Assembly: GCF_000143415.4 (NCBI RefSeq)
Contig: NW_003314266.1
Location: 1,136,767-1,200,766, forward strand
Source: Selaginella moellendorffii
Lineage: Eukaryota > Streptophyta > Lycopodiopsida > Selaginellales > Selaginellaceae
Length of the DNA stretch: 64,000 nt
Direction of reading: 5' to 3'
Positions 33,590 to 43,720 of the stretch are shown here, one piece after another (within the stretch, counting starts at the first letter, position 1; each line of letters begins with the position of its first letter). The position numbers and the translations under genes were made by a program. The notes beneath the pieces are model-generated. The model had not been told where the DNA came from, did not search any database, and saw nothing but the letters and a program-made list of their open reading frames with translations.

Positions 33590-33982
33590 AGGTCACGGTG
33601 ACCTAAACAAATTCCTAAATGTAAAGAATTTTGCCGTCTATTTGCCTTTTGAAATTGCAAAAAAGCCCCAAGAGCATTTCAAATGAATATTCTGTTTGTA
33701 AGGAAAATTTTGAGTTTGCCTTGTTTTAGGGGTAAGGCATGATTCAATTGATAAAGCAATAGTAAAAGTGTACCTATAAGTAAGCATTTTGAGTTGATTG
33801 TGACCATCTAAGAGTTTTGAGTTGATTTGATGATCGGAGATTAAACAATACATAATATGTTATTGCAGGGTCGAGACAATAGTGCCACGTCAGGACCACG
33901 TAGAATGTCACCGGGCAGGTATTGTGCCACGTGGAATATTTTTATATTTGTAATTTTCTTTAGGGTTTATGGTGTGGCGCCA
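33590..33982. other. Divergent promoter region PDX2 / CSA
   Basis: About 390 bases between the divergent start codons. AT-rich in the middle. An exact telo-box TTTAGGGTTTA is at 33959-33969, 14 bases before the CSA start. A short palindromic ggtcacggtgacc lies at about 33591-33603, next to the PDX2 start. Confidence 0.5.
33959..33969 (+). promoter_or_regulatory. Telo-box upstream of CSA-like gene
   Basis: TTTAGGGTTTA contains the complement of AAACCCTAAA, the canonical plant telo-box, very close to the start codon. Confidence 0.5.
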
Positions 33983-35551
33983 ATGTGGAGTGGTCTTCGA
34001 GAGCGCGAGCTCGGGGCACCGCCATGGCGCTACGCTGCTTCTGTTCGCCGGATGAGATCTCGCGCATTGGAGCTGTGCAAGACCAAGGATGTGATTTCGT
34101 CTGGCAGAGGCGCTGTGAACAGCTTGCAGGTATTTCTTTCACAGTTTGAAAATTACTGTGTAAATCTTGTGCTAGATTGATCCCGTGGAAGCTAGATATA
34201 TGCTTGCTGGCAATGGAAATGGATCGATCAGTGTCTATGACATATCACAGCCAACGACGGTGGAGCATTACTCTCAAAAGCACGAAGCTCTCTTTTCTAT
34301 GGACAAAGCCCATAGGTACTGCGTTTCATCAGTTCGATGGTATCCAGTGGACACTGGAATTTTTATCTCTGGCTCGTTCGACAAGCATATAAATGTTTGG
34401 GATGCAAACACTCTCGAGGTTGGAGACCTTTTCTTTGTTGGTATCTGATTCACTGAATCGTTCTTTTGTAGGTGCTGATGCAATCCAAAATGCCAGGAAG
34501 GTTTTCGGTGTAAGCATGTCACCCGTTTCTACGACTCACATGCTTATAGCTACAGGCACGGAGGACTATCGCATAAGGCTTTGCGATATATCTTCTGGTG
34601 CTTTCACCCATGCCCTTAGCGCTCACCGAGGTATTCGAGATTGTGTTTGTCCCTGCAAAACGTTTCCTGTACTTGCAGATGCTGTTTGGGCGGTGAAATG
34701 GTCTGCATCTTCCGAATGGATTTTAATTTCCGGAGGTTGTGACGGTGCGATCCGGTTGTGGGACATAAGACGTGCGGGTTGCTTCTATGTTCTTGACCAG
34801 CATCGTTCTTCTGCTTCTCAGGAAGGCAATTGTTTCCTTCTCGTTCTCTTTTGTTCTGTCTTTTTTTTTAAGCCACTGAACTTCGGCTAGACTTCGGCTC
34901 TGGACCGTTCCACGGCGCACTATGGCACAGTGACATCGCTCCAGACGGACACTACCTTCTTAGTGCGGGTACGGCTTCGTTTGTTTTGTTTCTTTACTTT
35001 CGAAAATCATAAGAACAAAATGTGCCAGGCAGTGATTCCAGAGTCAAGCTATGGGACATAGAAATACTCTTGTGAATTACGAGCCAACAAACATAAACGG
35101 AAATCTGACGTGCGAACTTGAGGTCTCTGGAGACAAGCCACTGGTGTTCGTTCCATGTCTAACCTCGATACAGGTACGACGTATCCTATCCTTCTATTCG
35201 GAATAATTCTCTATTCTCAGGTGTACGATATGTTGAGCGGTCGCTTGCTTTCCACCTTAAAAGGACACTACGAACTTGTAAACTGTTGTGCTTATCACAG
35301 TCAATCACAGGTATGATATCGTCTCTCTGTTTCCTCGAGAAGCTATACTTTTGTTTCTCCCAGGAACTCTACAGTGGAAGCAATGATCGTAGAATACTCG
35401 TCTGGTCTCCAAAACAGTCGGCTTTCCAGGTGAGCGCAGCATCTTTGTGGTGAAAAACAGGAGATATGGATGCGATTTTGTCTTTCAGGACGAAGCTCTA
35501 GGAACTATTGCGGCTCAAGTGCAAGCCGACGAGGACAATTGGAGCGATTGA
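33983..35551 (+). CDS. CSA/ERCC8-like WD40 DNA-repair protein, with three apparent frameshifts
   Basis: Exons supported by splice sites and homology: 33983-34129, 34176-34418, 34472-34630, 34679-about 34830, about 34891-34968, 35029-35173, 35221-35310, 35364-35429, 35489-35551. CSA is the substrate receptor of the CUL4-DDB1 ligase in transcription-coupled repair. WD repeats are recognisable: GSFDKHINVWDANT, GTEDYRIRLCDISSGAF, GGCDGAIRLWDIRRAGC, SDSRVKLWDIE and GSNDRRILVWSP, and the end ADEDNWSD is typical of plant CSA. The coding frame slips by one missing base at about 34501 (after MPGR), at about 34940 (between HYGTVTS and PDGHYLLSAG) and at about 35061 (WDIE to NTLVNYE). The exon 4 end has no clean donor. 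Either a recent pseudogene or assembly errors; all splice sites elsewhere are intact. Confidence 0.85.
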
Positions 35552-35601
35552 CTAAAACTACATTGAATTCAACTCTTATTTGGCCTCTCGTTTTAGGTCT
35601 C

Positions 35602-36780
35602 ATGGAAGAAGAAGTCGTGTACTACTCCAAGGATTTTGATTGGAATGATCTGCACGAAGAGGTGGAAAGCGCACAGGTTGGGCTTACATTATATCGTTTC
35701 CTAATGGCTTGTTCTCTTTGCCTTTGGCTAGGATTTGGCTCGCGTAGCGATTTCTAGCGAGCATACCTGTACTGCAGCCTTGGCATGGGAGAAGTTTCAC
35801 AGCCGACACTGTCAAGGCATCTTCTTTAAAGTAAGCATCAGCACTGCACTGTTGCCTTACGGGCTTTCCACATTGCAGGAACGTAGGTATCTTCTCAAAG
35901 AGTTCCCTGAGCTTGGAAGATCTAATCAAGAGTTCACTGCTCTGGAGGTTGGATGTGGAGCTGGAAGTTCGGCCATTCCGATCCTGAGGTTTGATGTTGT
36001 TTGCTATTCCCTCTTACTGAAGGACGTATTTTGTTCCAGAGCAACAACAACCGCTAGAGTGTATGCTTGCGACCTCAGTGAGGCTGCCGTGAGCCTCACA
36101 AACAAAATGGGAGATAAAGCTTTGAATGAGCAAGCAACGTCGAGGCTGCGGACTTTTGTTTGCGATCCTTCCTGTGAGGCACTTCCGGCGTGGCTGGCTT
36201 GTGACGCCTGTCGAGCCTCCGACTTTGGTATCAAGAGCTTCCTTGTAAGCTGCTGCGAAGGCGGAGCAGATTTCATCACGCTGGTAAGCCTGAAATTGTC
36301 TTGCAATTAAAACTGATTTGTCTTTTCAGATTTTCGCTCTTTCCGCGCTGGCAGATCTGGATCAAATGAGCAACCTTCTCAAAGAATGTTGCTCTGTACT
36401 CCGACCCGGTGGAATGCTTCTCTTTCGAGATTATGGTATGCTATTTCTCCGTGAAGTAAGACTCACAGTGGCAAGCTTACAGGCTTGTATGACATGACGA
36501 TGTTGAGATTTCCAGCAGACCAAAAAGTAGCTGCTAATTGCTATCGCCGTCTCGATGGTACTTTGTCGTATTTCTTCTCGTGCGAAGCCGTGCGTGATCT
36601 CGTTACGAGTGCTGGATTGCTCGAGGTAAAACGAGGCTTGTTTCCTTGTTATTATTATTCTGTCTGTTCTTTTTCCAGGTTGAACTGGAGTACTGCTGCA
36701 TTAAGCTGAATCACAAAACTAAAGTTCCTATGAAGCGAGTCTGGGTTCACGCAAAGTTCATGAAGCCCGACCATACGTAA
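35602..36780 (+). CDS. METTL2/6/8-type methyltransferase (tRNA 3-methylcytidine), 292 aa
   Basis: Seven exons: 35602-35676, 35732-35830, 35879-35988, 36040-36283, 36330-36435, 36483-36625, 36679-36780, all GT-AG with phases that fit. The N-terminal block (AWEKFHSRHCQGIFFKERRY, LLKEFPEL) is the family hallmark. SAM-binding motif I is LEVGCGAGSSAIPIL; YACDLS carries the acidic residue for the ribose; SVLRPGGMLLFRDYG then LYDMTMLRF and RRLDGTLSYFF complete the fold. Relatives make m3C at position 32 of tRNAs. The segment CDPSCEALPAWLACDACRAS is Cys-rich, unusual for the family. It begins 51 bases after the CSA stop, so the two genes are tightly packed. It may be missing an upstream exon, but the start is acceptable. 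Confidence 0.9.
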
Positions 36781-36876
36781 GCAACTCCAGTTTCTAAGAA
36801 TTCACTCCTTGATCTGAACGACTTGCTCTTTCAGTAAGAACCTCTGAATCGAGTTAATCAGTTCCTGCTGGCCGGG

Positions 36877-37260
36877 ATGGACACAACTGCTCCTGGTTCT
36901 TCTGGCGAAGGTAAATTCTCTTACGACGAGCTCTACACTTGTGAGGCTGTATCCTCCCATATGATACTACAGTCGTCAGATAATGTTAGTGTGGGAACTG
37001 CCTCGAGTTTGATGGATCAGTGCGAGTTCATTCAAGTTTCGAGTCAAGACATGTCTACAGACGAAGCAACTCTGGTTCCAAAAGTTAAGTTTCGGGTGGT
37101 GGAAACAGAGCGGTCTCAACAGAAAACATGGGTCATTCCAAACTTCAACAAGGTACTAGAAATCTAGATTTCTTTTGTAATGACTTGACTTGGTGACTTT
37201 CAGATCCACTGGTACGAGCCTCTACACCGTCTCAAGTGCGTGCCGTGTCTCTTCTCGTAA
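36877..37260 (+). CDS. Small two-exon gene, unrecognised (111 aa)
   Basis: Exon 1 36877-37152 and exon 2 37204-37260, with donor AAG|GTACTA and acceptor TTTCAG; the frame is kept across the 51-base intron and ends TAA. The protein has no signal peptide or membrane helix. It is Ser/Thr/acidic at the start and ends with a more ordered VKFRVVETERSQQKTWVIP block, then NFNK and HWYEPLHRLKCVPCLFS. I do not recognise it. The preceding bases read like FLLAGMDTTA of a P450 I-helix, possibly chance. Gene status rests on splice consistency only. Confidence 0.45.
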
Positions 37261-37369
37261 GGGAGCTTCTTCGAATCTTTTCCTTTGGCTGGCTTTTCTT
37301 CCCTCGTGACTTGGGTTTTTAACTGGTCAGGGCGACTGACATGCGTCACTCCTTTTCTGGGCTTTCAGC

Positions 37370-38854
37370 ATGAACCAAGGTATGTTGTGGAGCTTGAGCT
37401 TTGTTCTTGCGGCAGCGGTGGGCTGGATAGTCCGGAGGACGATTCAATCAAGAGCCGACTCGCAACGAACAGGTGGTCCAGTACTTTATCCAGTGGTTGG
37501 GAATGTATTCGATTTCCTTCGCAACAGCCACAGGTTTCTCGAGTGGTCGACAGAGTATGTGATCAACTCTCCCTCCAATACTTTCACCACTGGGAGGTTT
37601 GGCAGCACTTTCAAAATCACTGGCAATCCCGCAACTGTGGAGCACATCTTGAAGACCAACTTCGAGAATTATCCCAAGGGAGAACACCTGAGGCAGAGCC
37701 TGACCGACTTGCTGGGAGATGGTATTTTCAATGTCGACGGGGAGCTGTGGAAGATTCAGAGGAGACTTGCGAGCTTCGAGTTCACAACGAGGTCACTGAG
37801 GGAGTTCCTCATGGATTCCCTGGCGGACGAAGTTCACAGCCGGTTACTGCCAACTCTTGCCAGTGTTTCCCGGGATGGGAAGGAGATCGACTTACAGGAC
37901 TTGTTCATGAGGTTTAACTTCGACAACATTTGCAAGCTCTCTTTCGGTGTTGATCCGGCGTGCTTGGATCCATCGTTTCCGGAGGTGAAGTTCGCGCAGG
38001 CATTTGACAAGGCAACGACGCTTAGCACGCTGCGGTTCCAAAAGATCCATCCTCTGGTGTGGAAATTAATGCGAGCTCTCAACGTTGGACCGGAAAGAGA
38101 ACTCAAGGAGGTGCTGGATGTGGTGAACGAGTTTGCAGTGTCAGTGGTCCAGAAGCGGCGAGAAGAAAAAGGAAGGGTCAACCAGGACTTGCTCTCGAGG
38201 TTCATTGGACTCGACTCGACGAGCTTCTCTGACGAGTTTTTGCGGGATATCATCATAAGTTTCGTGCTCGCCGGCAAGGACACAACAGCGGTGTCACTCT
38301 CGTGGTTCTTCTGGCTGCTCTCGAATCATCCAGGCGTTCAGCAGGAAATCATCAGGGAAGTCGGGAGTATAGTCGCGAAAGGGTCAGACAGGCCATTCAC
38401 TTACGAAGAGCTTCGGGACATGGTCTACTTGCAAGCAGCTCTGTGCGAATCAATGAGGCTCTATCCCCCAGTACCGATTGACACAAAGGTCGTGAAGAAC
38501 TCGGACGTTCTCCCGGATGGTAATTCTGTGGAGAAGGGGATGAAGGTATCGTATCACGTCTACGCTATGGGAAGGATGGAGAGCTTGTGGGGGAAGGACT
38601 GCCTCGAGTTTAAGCCCGAGAGATGGATCCAGGATGGCCAGTTCGTCGCGGTCAGTCCATTCAAGTTTCCGGTATTTCAAGCCGGGCCGAGAGTGTGTCT
38701 GGGCAAAGAGATGGCCATGCTACAGATGAAGTATGTGGTGGCGGCTCTGGTACCAAAGTTTGAGCTGGTGGTGGGAAAAGAAGAGCCTTGCTACGGTATC
38801 AACATGACGCTGATCATGAAAGATGGACTTCCCGTTGTTCCCAAGCTTCGTTAG
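37370..38854 (+). CDS. Cytochrome P450, CYP94-like (CYP86 clan), 494 aa
   Basis: Single exon. N-terminal ER anchor (MLWSLSFVLAAAVGWIV), then YPVVGNVFDFLRN. Landmarks: LGDGIFNVDGELWKIQRR (C helix), I-helix VLAGKDTTAVSLSWFFW, K-helix ESMRLYPPVP (ExxR), PERW, and haem loop FQAGPRVCLGKEMA with the axial Cys. The AGKDTTA form of the I-helix and the overall layout point to CYP94, omega-hydroxylases of fatty acids that also oxidise jasmonoyl-isoleucine in seed plants. With NADPH-P450 reductase it would act at the ER. Two damaged copies follow at 39455 and 40003, so it belongs to a tandem family. Start at the ATG at 37370; the preceding ctttcag could be an acceptor of a 5' UTR intron. Confidence 0.93.
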   Translation: MNQGMLWSLSFVLAAAVGWIVRRTIQSRADSQRTGGPVLYPVVGNVFDFLRNSHRFLEWSTEYVINSPSNTFTTGRFGSTFKITGNPATVEHILKTNFENYPKGEHLRQSLTDLLGDGIFNVDGELWKIQRRLASFEFTTRSLREFLMDSLADEVHSRLLPTLASVSRDGKEIDLQDLFMRFNFDNICKLSFGVDPACLDPSFPEVKFAQAFDKATTLSTLRFQKIHPLVWKLMRALNVGPERELKEVLDVVNEFAVSVVQKRREEKGRVNQDLLSRFIGLDSTSFSDEFLRDIIISFVLAGKDTTAVSLSWFFWLLSNHPGVQQEIIREVGSIVAKGSDRPFTYEELRDMVYLQAALCESMRLYPPVPIDTKVVKNSDVLPDGNSVEKGMKVSYHVYAMGRMESLWGKDCLEFKPERWIQDGQFVAVSPFKFPVFQAGPRVCLGKEMAMLQMKYVVAALVPKFELVVGKEEPCYGINMTLIMKDGLPVVPKLR

Positions 38855-39454
38855 TCTGAAATTTGGTGCCAATATTCCAAATCTTTAGACATGAAATTTT
38901 TTTATAATTCAACATTTTCAAAGTTCAGCAAACAGTCAAACATATGGGGAGTCAACTGAAGGAAAGAAGTTTTGAACAACTTAATTCCGGAGCTCGGAGC
39001 CCGTGAATGATGTGTACCATTTTGGAAACTGGTGAATAATGCAATATTTGTTTAAGGGGAACTTGCCACTGAACAAAAATTCACGACTTCAACACGTCTC
39101 TAATGCACTCGTATATGTTGAGGGTGGTCACTCCGTCACAGTAACCTATGCAAATTGTCTTTAGATTTAGATGGAACAAGATGCATGCAACTGGGAACGT
39201 ACCTAGCATGACTGACCAAATTTTAGCTGGATTTCTTCTGAGTGATTTTGGGTTCCCAGGGCTAGAGTTAGAACACAACACCAGATCGTCTCCTATTGCA
39301 GCAACAATCGTAGCAGAATAAGTTGTGTGCTTTCAATACGTGTTTTATTTAAAAGATAAGTTCTAGAGTGATCGAATGCTACGAGCAAGAAAAGGGTTAG
39401 GAACATTTCATCCGCTTTGCTGTTTACGGCTTTGACTATGTTTGACTTTCGCAG
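38855..39454. other. Intergenic, no gene seen
   Basis: 3' flank of the CYP94 gene and spacer. No open frame of interest. Confidence 0.5.
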
Positions 39455-39650
39455 AACTGGGAGACTGGATCTTCAACGCTGGTGGACACCGGATGCAGAG
39501 AAAACTAGTGTTTAGACTTGCAGGACGTGTTCTTGCGGTTTGCATTTGACAGCATCCATCCGGTGTCTGAAAGCTCAAGAGGGGCTCCGAGAAGCAAGGC
39601 GTTGGAAGTTGTCAATGGCGTATGTGACTGCTGTATAGGTGGTAAGTAGC
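39455..39650 (+). pseudogene. CYP94-like P450 fragment
   Basis: Two pieces are fused: about 39458-39510 matches the C-helix region (tgggagactggatcttcaa, cagagaaaact), and 39515 onward matches DLQDVFLRFAFDSI, closest to the copy at 40003. About 130 bases between them are missing, so it is an internally deleted scrap of a third tandem copy. Confidence 0.7.
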
Positions 39651-40002
39651 AGGTTAGAAAAACAGGATGGCAGTCCTGGTAAGTCCTGACTTTCAGCCAG
39701 GATTTACTTTGTCGCTTCATCTTACATTCGTCCTCGTTCTTGGGGATATGATGGTGGCGCGATGGGTTCTTCTGGCTCTTGTCAAAGCATAACGAAGTAA
39801 CATTGTTCTCGGTATAACGTTAACGATGAAGGCTGGGTCTAAGAGAGTTGGTAGCCTGCAAATAGTAGAACATAGAGGAAAAAGAAAAGTATGAAGCATA
39901 TACCGCATTTGCCGGCCCTATCTACTTCCAAACAAACCAAGAGGCTCTTGTATCGAGAGGAGGTGAGGAGACGCTTATTTTTCGGTGCTGCGGCAGCGAG
40001 AT

Positions 40003-40789
40003 ATGGAGCAAGGTACTTTAGCTGCTGCTTTGCTGATTTCCTGTGTTGGTTTCTTCGTCTGGTTCTACCTGAAAAGTCGACATGGTAATGGTGAGTTTGT
40101 TCCCCGAATGTATCCTCTTCTGGGAACAATGCCTCAGCTGCTGAAAAACAAGGACAGGATTCTCAAATGGACTACTGAGTACCTTGTCAAGTCTCCCGGA
40201 CACACCACCACGTTGAAGCGAGGAGCGAAGCCCTTCAAGCTCACGTCCAACGCTCAGAACGTAGAGTACATCCTCAAGACCAACGTCGACAAGTATCCAA
40301 AGGGAGACTATGTGTGTGACACGCTGAGAGATCTTCTTGGAGATGGTATCTTCAATGCTGACGCTGGCCTGTGGAAGCTGCAGAGAAAACTTGCGAGTTA
40401 CGAGGTCTCTACACGACTACCTCATGGATTCTGTGGCCGAGAAGATTGAAAAGAGGCTGCTTCCAACGATTGCAAGCGTTTGTGGCCGACGAGTCGACTT
40501 GCAAGACGTGTTCATGCGGTTCGCCTTCGACAGCATTTGCAAGCTCGCATTCGGAGTCGATCCTATGTGCTTGGATCCGTCGTTTCCCACGATTGCGTTA
40601 TTCGACGAGTCCACGAGGTTAAGCACTGAAAGGTTTTACCAAGTGCATTCCTTACTCTGGAAGATCAAGAGGTACTTCAACGTTGGCAGCGCTGGCCCCC
40701 CGACTTCTCGCGATACAACTGGAGGTCAGCTTCACACCAACTTTACCAACGGGCATTTCAGTGCATCACCAATCATTGGCTGTACGTAA
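40003..40789 (+). pseudogene. Truncated CYP94-like P450
   Basis: Starts MEQGTLAAALLISC (membrane anchor), continues YPLLGTMPQLLKN, LGDGIFNADAGLWKLQRK, then shifts frame at about 40401 and reads SLHDYLMDSVAEK, DLQDVFMRFAFDSICKLAFG and YQVHSLLWKIKRYFNVG before similarity ends at about 40690. The I-helix, ExxR and haem-Cys regions are absent. Compared with the intact gene, 11 bases are missing between two GAG triplets at the shift. It cannot make a P450. Confidence 0.85.
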
Positions 40790-40919
40790 AATGCAAAACC
40801 AAATGTCGAAATAGCTTGAGTGATAGAGCCTAAATCCACTGATATGTCTCAGATAACAAGAATGACTAAATACAATCGAAACTTGCCTATAGTTGTGAAG
40901 CCGACAGTTTCCGTTTTTC

Positions 40920-41290
40920 ACCGCAGGAAGCTTGAACCTGATAGCACCTATGACCCTTATGACGAGCAGCCAGATGACAATCGATGCTCCTAGAGTTGCA
41001 AAAAATTCAAGCTGCATTGGAGAAGTTAAATCACAATGAAAAATATTGTGAAATCTATACCTGTCTCATTCTTTCCACCAGGGAAAGTGGAGCAACAATG
41101 AAGACAACGGACAGGATCATAAGCACATGCCCACTACCTGTTAGCCAGGAAGGAGCATTGGAAGTGATGTTTTCAATGCCAATGACAGCAACTTCACTGG
41201 CTTGCCTATAATGGTCCCAATGAGCAGAACCACTATTCTAATTTCTGTAGCACTGTGTCAAGCCTGGAGGATGCGTTGGGTACGTGACAC
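40920..41290 (-). pseudogene. Amino-acid transporter (SLC38/AVT-like) relic
   Basis: Minus-strand frames read ASEVAVIGIENITSNAPSWL, TGSGHVLMILSVVFIVAPLS, LVERMRQ then, after a probable intron near 41050, LEFFATLGASIVIWLLVIRV. The alternation and the LSLVERM..L pattern resemble the middle helices of vacuolar amino-acid transporters. Only two to three helices are left and stops flank them. Weak call. Confidence 0.35.
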
Positions 41291-42094
41291 AGAAGTCTAC
41301 ATCGAGAGAAAAGAAATCCATGGAGATTAGACCAATGTTCCCATGTGAAGCGGCCACTAAGAGATATTCCATGACGCCTCCAGGGAAAATCTTCTAAGGC
41401 TTCACTGGATGAGCCTGTATGAATTTGCCTTCTGTAGTTTGTGACATTGAGTGGTCTCGACTTGCCATTTCGGCATTTACATTTTTAGTATTGTTTTGAT
41501 GTAGGATATCTAAAAAAGAAATGTATTCACACTAAAGAAAATTTTATTATATATTGTGGTGTAGATCTTTTTTGAGCTCTTAAAAACACTAAAAAATAAA
41601 TCTATATACATTTTGTTTTATTACTAAGAAAATAATCCACAAAAAATAATAGTATTTTCCATTGGTCTTTATTTATAATAATTTTTTTCCTTTGCTAGAT
41701 ATACAACTAAAGAAAATAAAAATTATAAAATAGCAACATACTATAATTAAAAATATAGTGAAATACATAAATAAATAGTTTTTAATGATTCAAAAAATGA
41801 ACAGGGATTTAATAAACTTAAAGAAATTATTTTAAGTTTCTTAAGAGTTTATAAAGGTCATTAATTTTTAAAAATTAACTTTTCTGTTGAGAGATAACTA
41901 ATTTTTTATTATATGTTAAAACATTATTTAAGTTTGAAATAATAAACTCATAAAGTCATGAATATATATATATATTATTTTTGTTTTCTTTCCATTTATT
42001 TTCTAAGTTGTAGATTATAATAATAATATACACTATTTTCATTAACTAAACTAGATAAAACAGAAGAATTTTAAAATTTGTAAATAGAAGTGCA
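41291..42094. other. AT-rich intergenic DNA
   Basis: Noncoding, mainly A/T. No gene recognised. Confidence 0.5.
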
Positions 42095-42120
42095 CTAGCA
42101 GGGAACCCAGCTCCGCTGGG
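42095..42120 (-). mobile_element. Helitron-like 3' terminus
   Basis: On the minus strand: hairpin CCCAGCGGAGCTGGG, a 7-base spacer, then CTAG followed by T. That is the standard Helitron 3' end (hairpin plus CTRR, inserted before T). The element would extend to higher coordinates; its other end was not located. Same geometry as 48315-48340. Confidence 0.55.
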
Positions 42121-43059
42121 ATAGTTAGATGCTAATTCTAAAAAGAGAACAATTTATTAAAACTTGCTTAAGTTCAATATGTAACAAGCACTTGGTTTAT
42201 TTAGTTTTTACTTAGTGATTGCAACCAAACACTATTTCTTAAATGGTTTACTGGAATAGAATAATACAAGCTTGGACTCAAAGCTTAAAAGAATTATTCA
42301 ACACATGAAGAGGTGGCTTAATCATATTCCTCAATTTGGTATATTATTTAGGCATTCTAGATCAGGTTCATCACCTTCTATAAGCTCATTGGGGTTGAGC
42401 AATAGACTACTAAGCATTTTCCATCTCAAGGTATTTTTAATTTATGCCCATGTGAATAAGGAGTAATTCCCTTAGGGTGGGGTTCTATGCTCCACCCACC
42501 TGGAAATTTCTCCTCACCCCCTCCCCCCCCCCAAAAATAACTTTCCCCTCCTTATTTTTTTAATGGTTACATTACATGTAACCCTCTTTTTTATATGCCA
42601 CATAAGGTTACATATTAGCTTCTTTTTTTCCACATCATAATGGATTAGGGTGCCATTTTTTATTACCCTAAATTGAGTGCATAGCATGCCATAGCTTGGC
42701 AATTCTTCCTTGGCAATCATTTCCCATGCTGTAGAGATTGTGATGAGGTACTTAAATTTGGTAGAGTTGTTCTTTCTGGAGGAGGACATAATCTTAGTTC
42801 CAGTTTCAAGAAAGTTTTTGTTCATTCGAATGGTGGAGGAAGCGATTGCTATAGTACTTTCTATGCCATGTCCTACTACAACTTCATTTATTGAAAGAGT
42901 GATCACTAAAAAGGAGTTTCTAGGGCTATTGATCAGTGTGGATTACATCAAGCCAAGAAGTTTCCACTAGTAGTATCAAACAGAGCTTCAGGTTCTCCAT
43001 ATTTTGTGGAAACCCACAAAGATTCAGAGAAGTTTTTTAGTATCTACATTCACTTTTTT
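42121..43059. other. Transposon-like noncoding DNA
   Basis: Contains a C tract (about 42516-42534) and an open frame at 42710-42970 (86 codons) that is probably the decayed N-terminal part of the transposase that follows. No other feature. Confidence 0.35.
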
Positions 43060-43720
43060 TTGTGACCAGCTTGCTCCAAAATTGGCTAGGAGGCCTTCTC
43101 CAGGTTTGGCAAAAATACCAAAGTAGCACTTAGCTATTTCAAAGCAAGTAGTTATTGCTTTGAAACGCTTGGCATTCGGGGATACATGGCAAATAATTGG
43201 TGATGCATTTAGAGTGGCTTCATGCACTCAAGCTTGTCTATGCTAATTCAGGTATTCATTGCTTGAGCATGAAGGACTAATGATCCATTGGTAGATGAGG
43301 AGGGAATAAATGAAGTTATAGCATGATTTTAGAGATTGCATGGATTACCAAATTGTTGTGGTGATATGGCAATTGAGCTCCTAGGATCAGAGGATGCAAT
43401 AGATTGGTATGCTAGGGCAAAAAAGTACTACTCAATGGTAATTCAAATTGTGCTGACAAAGGATAAAAGTGTGCTTTACTGGTTTTGGTCTTATATCCAA
43501 ACAAATTTCATGGCAAAGAGCAATACAACTTTCTTCATTCTTCTATGAGGATTGTTGTCAAGCAATCTTTTGGAATTTTAAAGAGGCAATGGAAATTGCT
43601 TGGTTAGAAGGGATTTAGAGGACATCTAGGCATCCTTGCGAACAACATCATGTCTTGCTGTGTGCTGCATACCTTGATGATCACAAGGAATGACAGGTTC
43701 ATGGAAAATTTTGACCCTAA
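43060..43720 (+). mobile_element. PIF/Harbinger-type transposase relic
   Basis: Plus-strand pieces in family order: SKQVVIALKRLAFGDTWQII (about 43140-43200), a helix-turn-helix segment; LHGLPNCCGDMAIEL (about 43335); DWYARAKKYYSMVIQIVLTK (about 43405), and SMRIVVKQSFGILKRQWKLL (about 43545). Living PIF transposases have GLPNCCGAIDGTH with a catalytic Asp, which is lost here. Several stops and frame changes. No terminal inverted repeats were found. Confidence 0.65.

Noticed and set aside
36840-36900. FLLAGMDTTA-like P450 I-helix word
   Set aside because: Only ten residues match and no other P450 motif is near in frame; kept only as a remark.
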